From DATGIQ01 sp035295665 (GTDB lineage: Bacteria > Planctomycetota > Planctomycetia > Gemmatales > Gemmataceae): 13,857 nt of DNA. Positions 1 through 6,776 of this stretch are shown one piece after another. Under the pieces are notes generated by a model, which saw nothing but the letters and a program-made list of their open reading frames with translations, did not search any database and was not told the DNA's origin. Numbering within the stretch: the stretch's first letter is position 1; every line of letters starts with the position of its first letter. The stretch spans positions 1-13,857 of the forward strand of contig DATGIQ010000564.1 in NCBI GenBank assembly GCA_035295665.1, given 5' to 3'. The position numbers were made by a program, and so were the translations under genes.

Positions 1-2
1 AA

Positions 3-1670
3 GGACACATCTATCAAGTTACCCCAGAAGGCAAAGCACGCATTTTTTACACAACCAAACAGGAACACATTCTCGCGCTGGCCCTGGCGGACGATGGCAC
101 GCTGTACGCCGGCACCGACAAGAATGGCTTGGTCTATCGCATTGACGCTCAGGGGAAGGGATTCGTTCTCTACAGCACTCCGCAAACGGAAGTGCGGAGC
201 CTACTGGTGACCGCCGACGGCGTCTATGCCGGCACAAGCTCACCGACGCGGCGGCGCTCCGGAAGTTCGGCTTCGTCGAGTGGGAATGGTCCCCAGCTGC
301 CAAGCAGTTCCCGAACGCCGGGCACTCCGGCCGCAGTCAGCGGGGAGGATCCGAAGAAGCTCGGCGAAGGTTCGAGCACAGCCGTCGGGCCTTCCCCCGC
401 CTCGACGTCGGTGGATCCGTTTGAGAAAAGCAATCCTGCACCTTCCAGTCCTCCGCCAGTCGTCGGCGAAAACTCGCTGTACCGGATTGCCCCGGATGGC
501 ACGGTCCGCGAGCTGTTTCGCGAAAAGGCCCTCCTTCTCAGCCTGCTCCGGCAGAACGGCCATATCCTCATTGGCACTGGTATGGAAGGGCAGCTCTTCG
601 AAGTGGATGAAACAACCAAGGAGCGAAGCGAGATCGCCCGCCTCGATCATGGCCAGATCCATGCTCTGTGCCGCCGCCATAATGGCTCGATTGTGTTAGC
701 GACGGGCGACCCCGGAAAGCTTTACGTCTTGCAAGATAAGTTTGCTTCCGAGGGCACGATCGTATCCGAAGTGCTGGACGCCAAGCTCATCAGCAAGTGG
801 GGCGCTTTGCGGTGGAAAGCCGAGACGCCGCCCGAAACCAGTGTCACCCTCGCCGTGCGGAGCGGTAATACTGCCGAGCCGGACGAGACGTGGAGCAGCT
901 GGTCGGCCGAGCAGACCGATCCGGAGCAATCCATGATTGCGGCTCCGACGGCCCGCTTTCTCCAGTACCGCGTGACGCTTCTCACGCGGGACGCCGCCCG
1001 GACTCCGGCCCTGCACAGTCTGTCTCTGCGCTATATGACGACCAATCAAGCCCCGGAGATCAGCAGCATTCAGGTTCCAGATCTGGATGCGGTCAACCTC
1101 GAAAACCCCAAAAAGCTGCGGTTCAAGTGGACCGCCACGGATCCGAATGAGGATGATCTGACGTATGCGTTATACATCCGCAAGGATGGTTGGAAGAATT
1201 GGGTCGAGCTCGAAGAGAGTCTGGATCGGACCGACTACGAATGGGACACGACCACGACGCCGTCGGGCATTTATCAGATCAAGGTAGTGGCCAGCGACCG
1301 CAAGGATAACCCCTCGGAAGAAGCGTTAACCGGGGAGCGAATCAGCAGCGCCTTCGTGGTGGCCCATGAGCCGCCTACCGTGATGCTCAAGACAGCAGGC
1401 ATGGAGGGCGACCAGCTGGTCCTTGAGGCCACGGCTGTCGATCCGCTCGTGCGCTTGACCGCGGCCACATTTTCGCTCAACGGGAAGAAATGGACCAACG
1501 TGTTCCCGACGGATGGCCTTTTCGACAGCAAGACGGAAACCTTCCGGTTCAAAACGGAGACGCTCAAGCCCGGAACATATGTGGTCGTCTTGCGCGTTCG
1601 GGATGCGGCGGGGAATATCGGCTCCGGTGATGTCGTATTCACGGTGAAGGCGAAGGATGTCAAGCCGTGA
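3..1670 (+). CDS. Beta-propeller and Ig-fold protein, 5' partial
   Basis: The reading frame is open from the first complete codon at base 3 to a TGA at 1668-1670, so the gene begins outside the window; 555 residues are visible. Residues 1-78 and about 157-250 carry propeller-like repeats: a strand ending LYAGT or VYAGT, followed by a YRI or LYRI strand and a D-x-x-G turn (LYAGTDKNGLVYRID, VYAGTS, SLYRIAPDGT, ILIGTGMEGQLFEVD, IVLATGDPGKLYVL). A Ser/Pro/Gly-rich linker (about residues 79-156, bases 237-470) interrupts the blades. Then come a beta-sandwich segment with TWSSWS and a YRVTL strand (about 252-345), a fibronectin/cadherin-like domain with TATDPNEDDLTYALY (about 350-455), and a last Ig-like domain with GTYVVVLRVRDAAGN. 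This architecture is usual for exported planctomycete proteins; the signal peptide would lie off the window. Substrate and role cannot be told from sequence. The family call is good and the function unknown. Confidence 0.85.
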   Translation, partial: GHIYQVTPEGKARIFYTTKQEHILALALADDGTLYAGTDKNGLVYRIDAQGKGFVLYSTPQTEVRSLLVTADGVYAGTSSPTRRRSGSSASSSGNGPQLPSSSRTPGTPAAVSGEDPKKLGEGSSTAVGPSPASTSVDPFEKSNPAPSSPPPVVGENSLYRIAPDGTVRELFREKALLLSLLRQNGHILIGTGMEGQLFEVDETTKERSEIARLDHGQIHALCRRHNGSIVLATGDPGKLYVLQDKFASEGTIVSEVLDAKLISKWGALRWKAETPPETSVTLAVRSGNTAEPDETWSSWSAEQTDPEQSMIAAPTARFLQYRVTLLTRDAARTPALHSLSLRYMTTNQAPEISSIQVPDLDAVNLENPKKLRFKWTATDPNEDDLTYALYIRKDGWKNWVELEESLDRTDYEWDTTTTPSGIYQIKVVASDRKDNPSEEALTGERISSAFVVAHEPPTVMLKTAGMEGDQLVLEATAVDPLVRLTAATFSLNGKKWTNVFPTDGLFDSKTETFRFKTETLKPGTYVVVLRVRDAAGNIGSGDVVFTVKAKDVKP

Positions 1671-1684
1671 GCTCGAGAACCACA

Positions 1685-1730
1685 AAAACAGGGTCTGGAA
1701 CTCGCAAATCAAAGATCCAGACCCTGTTTT
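1685..1730. terminator. Bidirectional intrinsic terminator between convergent genes
   Basis: A perfect 15-bp inverted repeat: AAAACAGGGTCTGGA at 1685-1699 and TCCAGACCCTGTTTT at 1716-1730, with a 16-nt loop. The A-run on the left arm and T-run on the right arm give a U-tract for transcripts from either side. It lies 15 bp after the propeller gene stop and 28 bp beyond the trmB stop, exactly where two convergent units need a shared terminator. Confidence 0.9.
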
Positions 1731-1757
1731 CGTGTTTGTACAGGATGAGCAGGCCGG

Positions 1758-2390
1758 TTACTGTTTTGCGTAGCTCCCCCGGTAGATCGGCTTACCTGCT
1801 TGGCGGAACTTGCGCTCAAAGTTCGTGAGGTAATCGAGGTCGTGGGTCGGCTCGTGCGTTTGCGGCAACAACAACGGCCGAAGGTTGGACTGGGCCGTGA
1901 TCAATTGCATAATCAGCTGAAAATAATCCGCGACATCGGTGGCCACGTGTAGCCAGCCTCCGCTCTGCAGGACCCGGGCACACTGGCCAACGAACTCCGC
2001 CGTGAAGACCCGTCGCTTGACGTGGCGTTTTTTCCACCAAGGATCCGGAAAATACACGTGGATGGCCTGGCATGAGCCGGCCGCGACATGGTCCCGCAGA
2101 AATGCACGCGCATCGGCTTTGGCTAGTCGCACATTGCCCAGCCCGCGCTTGGCCAACCGTGTCGCGGTGAAAAGCTGATATTTGCGGGATATTTCGATCC
2201 CGAGGTAGTTCACTCCCGGGAACGCCTGCGCCGCTCGGACCAGGAACAGGCCCTTCCCAAAGCCGACCTCGATCTCAAGGGGCCCCGGATTGACGAAAAC
2301 CCGTTCCCAGTTCAACGCAGCCGGCTCCGGCGGCACCTCCAACAGAAAGGGAGCCAAATGCTCCAGCGGCAGGCGGCGAGCGCGGCGCAA
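1758..2390 (-). CDS. trmB: tRNA (guanine-46-N7)-methyltransferase
   Basis: TrmB transfers a methyl group from S-adenosylmethionine to N7 of G46 in the variable loop of tRNAs; it is cytosolic. The 210-residue length is normal. Visible motifs: SAM-binding EVGFGKG (41-47), GIEIS at the end of the second strand (64-68), the DAR motif (93-95), the family signature PDPWWKKRH (115-123), TDVADY (151-156), and the C-terminal TNFERKFRQAGKPIYR tRNA-contact segment (189-204). The start is a TTG at 2390, chosen because a strong Shine-Dalgarno AAGGAGGTG ends 8 nt upstream and no ATG fits. Only 2 bp separate it from the stop of the dehydratase gene, and its ribosome site lies inside that gene, so the two should be translationally coupled. 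It is the last gene of the minus-strand operon. Confidence 0.96.
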   Translation of the reverse strand: MRRARRLPLEHLAPFLLEVPPEPAALNWERVFVNPGPLEIEVGFGKGLFLVRAAQAFPGVNYLGIEISRKYQLFTATRLAKRGLGNVRLAKADARAFLRDHVAAGSCQAIHVYFPDPWWKKRHVKRRVFTAEFVGQCARVLQSGGWLHVATDVADYFQLIMQLITAQSNLRPLLLPQTHEPTHDLDYLTNFERKFRQAGKPIYRGSYAKQ

Positions 2391-2392
2391 GG

Positions 2393-2887
2393 TCAGGACA
2401 CCTCCTTGCGCGTCATCGAGATGCCGATCACGTCCGCGTGAAAGACCATGTTGTTCCCGACGAAGCCCTGGACATTGAATACCGTTTGCCGTCGATGCGA
2501 GCGGAGCAGTTTACCGATGAGGATCAATCGGTCGCCGGGATGAACCGTCCCGCGAAAACGGATGTTATCCATACCGAAAAAGCCAACGAAGTCGCCTTCC
2601 AGCATGCCTTCAGTAACGGTGTAGTACGAGCTGAGCTGGGCCGCCGCTTCGCACATCAGGACACCGGGAAGGAGCGGATAACCCGGCATGTGGCCACGAA
2701 CCCAGAATTCATCGGTGCCCACATCCTTGTAGCCAGCGATCAATTGACGCTCTGGATCTAGCAAAACGATGGCGTTGAGCTGCTCCATCTCGAATCGCTG
2801 AGGGATAACGCGGCGAATGGCTTCGATATCCGCGACAATCCGGCCAAGATCGATTTCGGCAGGTTGCAGATGGGGAGGGGGAGGCAT
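2393..2887 (-). CDS. fabZ: FabZ-type hot-dog 3-hydroxyacyl-ACP dehydratase
   Basis: The protein is a single hot-dog domain of 164 residues, slightly longer than a typical FabZ because of a Pro-rich, charged N-terminal extension (about 1-28). The family's active-site stretch is clear: GHMPGYPLLPGVLMCEAAAQ (65-84), with catalytic His66 and Glu80 on the central helix. IPQRFEMEQLNAIVLLD (28-44) matches the usual PHR-P-F-LLVD entrance, and FFGMDNIRFRGTVHPGD (103-119) matches the F-R-PGD strand. FabZ removes water from 3-hydroxyacyl-ACP in fatty acid elongation, in the cytosol. The ATG at 2887 is preferred over the GTG at 2890 because GGAG then sits 6 nt upstream rather than 3. It lies 10 bp after the HAD-like gene and 2 bp before trmB. 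It could instead act in a specialised lipid or polyketide pathway, since no other fatty-acid gene is nearby. Confidence 0.87.
   Translation of the reverse strand: MPPPPHLQPAEIDLGRIVADIEAIRRVIPQRFEMEQLNAIVLLDPERQLIAGYKDVGTDEFWVRGHMPGYPLLPGVLMCEAAAQLSSYYTVTEGMLEGDFVGFFGMDNIRFRGTVHPGDRLILIGKLLRSHRRQTVFNVQGFVGNNMVFHADVIGISMTRKEVS
2399..2407 (-). promoter_or_regulatory. Shine-Dalgarno site fixing the trmB TTG start
   Basis: Read on the minus strand, AAGGAGGTG lies in the last codons of the upstream dehydratase gene (K-E-V), 8 nt before the trmB TTG. Its strength makes the non-ATG start credible and implies coupling to translation of the upstream gene. Confidence 0.75.
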
Positions 2888-2893
2888 CACCGA

Positions 2894-2898
2894 CTCCT
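2894..2898 (-). promoter_or_regulatory. Shine-Dalgarno site for the dehydratase gene
   Basis: On the minus strand AGGAG overlaps the TGA stop of the HAD-like gene (TGAGGAG). It is 6 nt from the ATG at 2887 but only 3 nt from the GTG at 2890, which favours the ATG and shows tight coupling with the upstream gene. Confidence 0.6.
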
Positions 2899-3848
2899 CA
2901 GCCGACGACGTCGGCGATTTGGTCCAATTCGGTCAACAACACGTCGGGGCGAGTGGCGGCGTCTTTCATCTGGTCCCGGGTTGCCTGGAGCGACGCCTTA
3001 TCGCCGGCGAATAGCCCTGTTTTCATGCCGAGACGCCGGGCGGGGGCGATATCCACTGCCGCCCGCGAGCCAATGTGCAACACTTCCTGGGCGTCGATGT
3101 GACGCTCGGCCAGGGCCGACAGCAAATGGCGGAACAAACGCTCTGAGGGTTTCCGGGCGCGAAGCTCGTAGGAGAGTGCGCGGAGATTGGGATCGATCCA
3201 GTCGTCCACTCGTGCCCCGGCGTCTTCGCGGCTGAGGCCACGCTGCAATTGTACCAGGGTAAAACATTGGCCATCAGCGATGAGTCCCTGGGCCAATCCC
3301 GCTTCTTTGACATGGCGCAAAGCTCGTGCAGCGCCAGGATAGCAGGCGGTCCCCTGGAGGCTGGCATGAAAGAAATAGGCGACCTTACGGCTGAATTCGT
3401 TGAGCGACCCGTAAAAGCCAGCATCGAACTGGTAGTCTTTTTGCAGAAGCTTCTTGATAAAGGCCTCCCAGAGCCGGTCTGCGGCAATTTGCGGATACTT
3501 CTCCGCCCCAGCCGGCTGGGTCGATTGCTCGGAAAGGAGATTGCTGTAAATCTGTCGCAAGTAGTCGGCTGGCTGGCCTGGCTTCCGCGACATCGAGCCC
3601 CACATCTTGAATTCCTGAATCGTCTTGTCCAGGGCCACTTCCATGATGAACTTTACCGGGTGCTCAAAATAGAGCTCGCCGCCGCTGATGGCCAGCAGGG
3701 TGCCATAGACGTTCCAGGTGACAGCGCGCACGTCCGGTAGACGGACCAGGTAGGGTTTGGCTTTAGGGCGCTCGACCTCCGGTGGCGCCGGCCACGGCAA
3801 GCCGCGCGTATCCAGGTAGGTGGCGTATTGTTCCAGCGTGAGGGCCAT
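2898..3848 (-). CDS. HAD-superfamily protein, catalytic motifs degenerate
   Basis: The fold is that of haloacid-dehalogenase-like proteins: motif I region VTWNVYGTLL (43-52), an alpha-helical cap (about 60-165), motif II GLIADGQ (188-194), motif III ARKPSERLF (231-239) and motif IV HIGSRAAVDIAPA (258-270). Length from the chosen start is 316 residues. The nucleophile Asp of motif I is Asn46 (AAC, bases 3711-3713), the Ser/Thr of motif II is Ala191, and the first Asp of motif IV is Ser261; Lys233 and Asp266 remain. A normal phosphatase or dehalogenase reaction is therefore unlikely, and a binding, regulatory or structural role is inferred. The frame extends up to a GTG at 3947, but ATG 3848 is preferred: MALTLEQYATYLDTRG looks like a true N-terminus, and a promoter-like TTGACA lies between the two. 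It heads the operon with the dehydratase and trmB. Confidence 0.8.
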   Translation of the reverse strand: MALTLEQYATYLDTRGLPWPAPPEVERPKAKPYLVRLPDVRAVTWNVYGTLLAISGGELYFEHPVKFIMEVALDKTIQEFKMWGSMSRKPGQPADYLRQIYSNLLSEQSTQPAGAEKYPQIAADRLWEAFIKKLLQKDYQFDAGFYGSLNEFSRKVAYFFHASLQGTACYPGAARALRHVKEAGLAQGLIADGQCFTLVQLQRGLSREDAGARVDDWIDPNLRALSYELRARKPSERLFRHLLSALAERHIDAQEVLHIGSRAAVDIAPARRLGMKTGLFAGDKASLQATRDQMKDAATRPDVLLTELDQIADVVG

Positions 3849-3885
3849 ATGTGGATGTCGTGAGCCGAGTACCGGAATCCCCCTC

Positions 3886-3913
3886 AACTTAGCAAGAGAC
3901 GCCCACCTGTCAA
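3886..3913 (-). promoter_or_regulatory. Sigma-70-like promoter of the HAD-fabZ-trmB operon
   Basis: On the minus strand, a perfect -35 TTGACA (3913-3908) is followed after 16 bp by a weak -10 TAAGTT (3891-3886). Transcription would start near 3879, about 30 nt before the ATG at 3848 and downstream of the alternative GTG at 3947. The -10 match is partial. Confidence 0.45.
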
Positions 3914-3926
3914 CAAAACCCGAGCC

Positions 3927-3954
3927 TTGACCTGCTCGTTGGGGCACCTACATT
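3927..3954 (+). promoter_or_regulatory. Sigma-70-like promoter of the HEAT-repeat operon
   Basis: TTGACC at 3927-3932, a 16-bp spacer, then TACATT at 3949-3954, pointing at the HEAT-repeat gene whose ATG is at 4016. It lies back to back with the leftward promoter, with only 13 bp between the two -35 boxes, so both could share one regulator. Confidence 0.45.
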
Positions 3955-4015
3955 ACCTTTGTCTAGTATATTTTGCATCCGATCCTTGCCCTCCATCAAC
4001 GGAGTAATCCTTTCC

Positions 4016-5308
4016 ATGCCCGCTGAGGCTTCCTGCGCTGCTCATGATCCCCAACCCAAGGGACTACCGTCGGTCGTGCCCCCGTCCGGCAAGGAGATAG
4101 CCCGGCTTTTCCTCACACCGCTCCTGATCGTGATCGGGCTGGTGATTCCTTTGCTCGGCTTCTTCTGGCTCTTTGGTGGAGCGTGGACGCCGGAAGACTA
4201 CCTCGTCAAGCTGGACGATCCCAATTCGGATGTGCGCTGGCGCGCTGCTGAATACCTGGCCCAGACGCTCCTCCGCGATGATAATCTGGCCTCCAACCCA
4301 AAGTTCGGTCTAGATCTGGCCCAGCGGCTCCAGGAATCGTGGGACCGAAACGCCCATGCCGAGCGCGGCCTGGCCAATAAACAGGGGCAGCAATCCAGGA
4401 CCGAGCTTGTCCGTGAAAACCAAGCGTTGGAGCCGGGACGCGATCATGTTCTCTATCTGGGTTCATGCCTGGGCAGTCTTACGATCCCGGTCGGTGCACG
4501 GGTATTGAGTCGCCTTGCCAGCACTACGGGAGAGGCGGAACCTGGCATTGCGATCCGAAGACGGTGGCAGGCACTCTGGGCCCTGGCCAACCTGGGCGAC
4601 AACTTGAAACGCTTCCAGCGGCTGATTTCTGCACGGCAAGAAATGGTCTTGGCAGAGCTCGGAGCCGAAGCAGCAGGAGCAGGCGAACGCGCGGAATGGG
4701 CACGGGCTGCGCTCAACTACCTGGAAGGGCCGCAAGCAGGAAGGCTCAGCGGACTCGGCGTGGACAAAGCGCTCCTCAGCTGCGCGCAGGATCGCAATCC
4801 GTTCTTGCGGGAAATCGCCGCTTTCGCGCTGAATTTCTGGGAAGGCGATACCAGCGAGCGGGCCAAGTTGGAACAAGTACTCGCCAAGCTTGCCGTTGAC
4901 GGCGGCCAAGGCGAGGAAGGGGTGACGGAACTCCGCGCGGAAGAAGGCACCGCCCAGGAGTCGATTACCAGAGTGCCGGGTCTGAAAATTCGCTACAACG
5001 CCACGGTCGCGCTGGCCCGGCGCGGCAGCGATCTGGTCCGACTTGACGTGTTGCAAGAAATGCTGGATGAGCCATTGCAGCGTCAAAACTTCGTTTTGAG
5101 GGGGAGAAACGGCGAGGAGGCAGCCGACGAAGCCACTGCCCAGGTCACGGTGGCCTCGGCTCTTCAGGCCGTGGCTGAGCTACACCGGAAAAAGCCCCAG
5201 CGCGATTTGGCCAAACTAGGTCTCGTGATTGACGAGGTTGCTCATAGCAAGAATCCCGCTCTGCAAGCCGAAGCGATGCGAACGCTCAAGGCTTTGGAGC
5301 GCAATTGA
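4016..5308 (+). CDS. Membrane-anchored HEAT-repeat protein
   Basis: This 430-residue protein has a polar N-terminus, one strongly hydrophobic segment (about 31-55, containing LFLTPLLIVIGLVIPLLGFF) and then a long helical domain. HEAT-like units can be seen at DDPNSDVRWRAAEYLAQTLL (67-86), around NPFLREIAAFALNFWEG, at IRYNATVALARRGSDLVRLD, and near the C-terminus at SKNPALQAEAMRTLKALERN. HEAT repeats form scaffolds for protein contacts; the partner is not visible. The ATG at 4016 is chosen over a TTG 57 bp upstream because GGAG stands 11 nt before it and the upstream residues are not conserved-looking. The gene is probably co-transcribed with the small ORF and the reductase downstream. Such TM-plus-HEAT proteins are common in planctomycetes but uncharacterised. 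The fold is well supported; the role is unknown. Confidence 0.8.
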   Translation: MPAEASCAAHDPQPKGLPSVVPPSGKEIARLFLTPLLIVIGLVIPLLGFFWLFGGAWTPEDYLVKLDDPNSDVRWRAAEYLAQTLLRDDNLASNPKFGLDLAQRLQESWDRNAHAERGLANKQGQQSRTELVRENQALEPGRDHVLYLGSCLGSLTIPVGARVLSRLASTTGEAEPGIAIRRRWQALWALANLGDNLKRFQRLISARQEMVLAELGAEAAGAGERAEWARAALNYLEGPQAGRLSGLGVDKALLSCAQDRNPFLREIAAFALNFWEGDTSERAKLEQVLAKLAVDGGQGEEGVTELRAEEGTAQESITRVPGLKIRYNATVALARRGSDLVRLDVLQEMLDEPLQRQNFVLRGRNGEEAADEATAQVTVASALQAVAELHRKKPQRDLAKLGLVIDEVAHSKNPALQAEAMRTLKALERN

Positions 5309-5442
5309 GTTCCCATCGGATCAGCAAGCAGACCAAAGGCGACAATGACGTCACCCAGGAACTGGCAAGCACACTTCGGGCGGCCGAGGAAGAACACCGG
5401 GAGCAACTCGAAGGGTGCCTGAAGGAATACGGCAAGCGATAG
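5305..5442 (+). CDS. Small charged protein, 45 residues, start overlaps upstream stop
   Basis: This short frame begins with a TTG at 5305-5307 that overlaps the TGA of the HEAT-repeat gene (TTGA), and ends with TAG at 5440-5442, just 6 bp before the GTG of the reductase gene. GGAG lies 5 nt before the TTG, a good Shine-Dalgarno spacing. The product is strongly charged; its second half (ELASTLRAAEEEHREQLEG) looks like one amphipathic helix, possibly a coiled coil, and it ends in EYGKR. About two thirds of third codon positions are G or C, as in the flanking genes. No family is recognised. It fills nearly the whole 140-bp gap between two genes on the same strand, which supports it being real, but the TTG start and length leave room for chance. 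Confidence 0.5.
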   Translation: MSSHRISKQTKGDNDVTQELASTLRAAEEEHREQLEGCLKEYGKR

Positions 5443-5448
5443 GATCGA

Positions 5449-6444
5449 GTGGAACCATTCTATATTGTGGGTGCCGGCGGCATCGGTTGTGCGATCGGAT
5501 ATGCACTCTCCACTTCCGGCAGCCGAGTCATTTTCGTCGAAGCACAGCCCGAGAAAGTCCGCTGGGGCCGACGGCACGGCGTCCGGGTCGACCGTCGACC
5601 GCCGCAAAGGGCCGAGTTTGTCCCGTTTGACGAGTGGGCTCCAGCTCCAGAGGCGACGGTGTTCTTGTGCACCAAGTGCTACGACAACGCCGCGGTGCTG
5701 GCCCGGCTCTCTCCTTCGGTGAACCTAATTCCCGTTCAAAATGGCTTTGATGCAAAGCTCGATGTACGAGGCGATCATCTAGAAGGGATTGCTTCCTTTG
5801 TATCGGAGTGCTCGCCGTACACAGCGCACACCCAAATCACGCGGGGTGGCCGGCTTCATCTTGGCATGCGTCGAGTCAATGGTGTCATCGGCAAACCACG
5901 GGAATGTGAAAATCAAGTTGTGCGGATCGTGGCTCTCCTGAGCCGATCCCGACTTTTTGGAACCCGGCAAGTGCCGGATATCCTGCCGTATAAGCACACC
6001 AAGCTGCTGTACAATGCCGCAATCGGCCCGATTGCCGCGGCGGCGGGCCTCGATAACGGGCAGTTGCTCTCGGTCCCCAAAGCCCGGCACCTGTTCTTTG
6101 AGCTGCTGCGGGAAAACTACACCATCTTGCGCGATGGCGGGATTCGCTTGGAAACCATCGGGCCATTTCATCCGGATACCGTCCACCGCATTCTTCGCCG
6201 TCGATGGCTTGCCGGGGCGCTGGCCTGGGCGTTTTATCCTTCTTTGCGTGGCTCGTACTGTTCCATGAATGGCGATTTGCTCCAGGGTCGGACCGAGATC
6301 GACAACTATAACCGATACCTGATCGAGTTGGCAGGCGACCGACCTTGCCCACTAAACCGGCGCACCTATGCGTTGATCAGACGCATGGAGCGGGAGCACA
6401 TTTCGCCATGCGTATCGGTCCTCGATGGGTTGTCGATGGAGTAA
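5449..6444 (+). CDS. Ketopantoate reductase family oxidoreductase (ApbA/PanE-like)
   Basis: The 331-residue protein has the two-domain layout of 2-dehydropantoate 2-reductases, which use NADPH to make D-pantoate for coenzyme A. The N-terminal Rossmann domain shows VGAGGIGCAIGYAL (7-20), CTKCYDN (74-80, the family's K-Y-D element) and VQNGFD (96-101). The C-terminal helical domain has Lys185 in KLLYNAAIGPIAA and the signature SMNGDLLQGRTEIDNYNRYL (272-291). Lys185, Ser272 and Glu283 fit the family's catalytic Lys and substrate-binding Ser/Glu. The GTG at 5449 is the only start that keeps the whole Rossmann loop; AGGA lies 4 nt before it. It follows the small ORF by 6 bp, so it belongs to the HEAT operon. 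The sequence is rather divergent, so another 2-keto acid may be the substrate, and I do not assign panE. Confidence 0.82.
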   Translation: MEPFYIVGAGGIGCAIGYALSTSGSRVIFVEAQPEKVRWGRRHGVRVDRRPPQRAEFVPFDEWAPAPEATVFLCTKCYDNAAVLARLSPSVNLIPVQNGFDAKLDVRGDHLEGIASFVSECSPYTAHTQITRGGRLHLGMRRVNGVIGKPRECENQVVRIVALLSRSRLFGTRQVPDILPYKHTKLLYNAAIGPIAAAAGLDNGQLLSVPKARHLFFELLRENYTILRDGGIRLETIGPFHPDTVHRILRRRWLAGALAWAFYPSLRGSYCSMNGDLLQGRTEIDNYNRYLIELAGDRPCPLNRRTYALIRRMEREHISPCVSVLDGLSME

Positions 6445-6555
6445 TGGTCGGATCTCGGTCACGGTCTTCGAAGGCGTCGGGTTCGGAGACATTCCGATTT
6501 CATTGTTGCCTTAGCCAAAACGCTCGAAATGCCCGCAAACGCGGCAACGATCTCC

Positions 6556-6587
6556 CGTGAAAGAATACCGCATGCGGGTTTCTCACG
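6556..6587. repeat. Imperfect inverted repeat, hairpin-forming
   Basis: CGTGA at 6556-6560 pairs with TCACG at 6583-6587, and between them sits the 10-bp palindrome CCGCATGCGG (6568-6577). The arms between are partly complementary. No T-run follows, so it is a weak terminator candidate for the reductase operon; it could equally be an operator-like site for the isomerase gene. Confidence 0.3.
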
Positions 6588-6764
6588 TATATCGTGCTAA
6601 CTCAATCGCTTGGCAAGCCGCCGGGGTCTGTTTCTCCGTGCATCCTATTCCACACTAGGTTCTTTCTCCAAACGAACTCGGCGTCTGATCCGCTGTCCCC
6701 AAATTGCTGGGCAAAGCTCCGCAGGCCGCGTATGCTTGAATCCAGAGCCTGATTGTCTAATGCC

Positions 6765-6770
6765 GGGAGA
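6765..6770 (+). promoter_or_regulatory. Shine-Dalgarno site fixing the isomerase start
   Basis: GGGAGA stands 6 nt before the ATG at 6777. It lies downstream of the in-frame TTG at 6753 and so argues for the shorter product beginning MKLGVMSSG. Confidence 0.65.
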
Positions 6771-6776
6771 ACTGCA

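Larger units (their letters stand above)
6445..6776. other. Non-coding gap before the sugar isomerase gene
   Basis: This 332-bp stretch holds no convincing gene. An ATG at 6444 overlaps the reductase stop (TAATG) and opens a 38-codon frame ending at 6560, but it has no spaced ribosome site and an Arg/Ser-rich, non-protein-like product. An imperfect inverted repeat lies at 6556-6587. No clear -35/-10 pair or sigma-54 (GG-N10-GC) site was found, although the isomerase promoter should be here. Confidence 0.5.

Noticed and set aside
696..1049. Long minus-strand frames opposite the propeller gene, and similar ones opposite 7071-7964, 7992-8867 and 9429-10139
   Set aside because: They mirror strongly supported genes in a GC-rich sequence and show no domain patterns of their own.
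3849..3947. N-terminal extension of the HAD-like protein from a GTG at 3947
   Set aside because: The extension has no family-like residues and would lie upstream of a TTGACA promoter box; ATG 3848 starts a natural N-terminus.
6444..6560. 38-codon frame starting at an ATG that overlaps the reductase stop (TAATG)
   Set aside because: GGAG abuts the stop with no proper spacing, and the product is Arg/Ser-rich without protein-like pattern.
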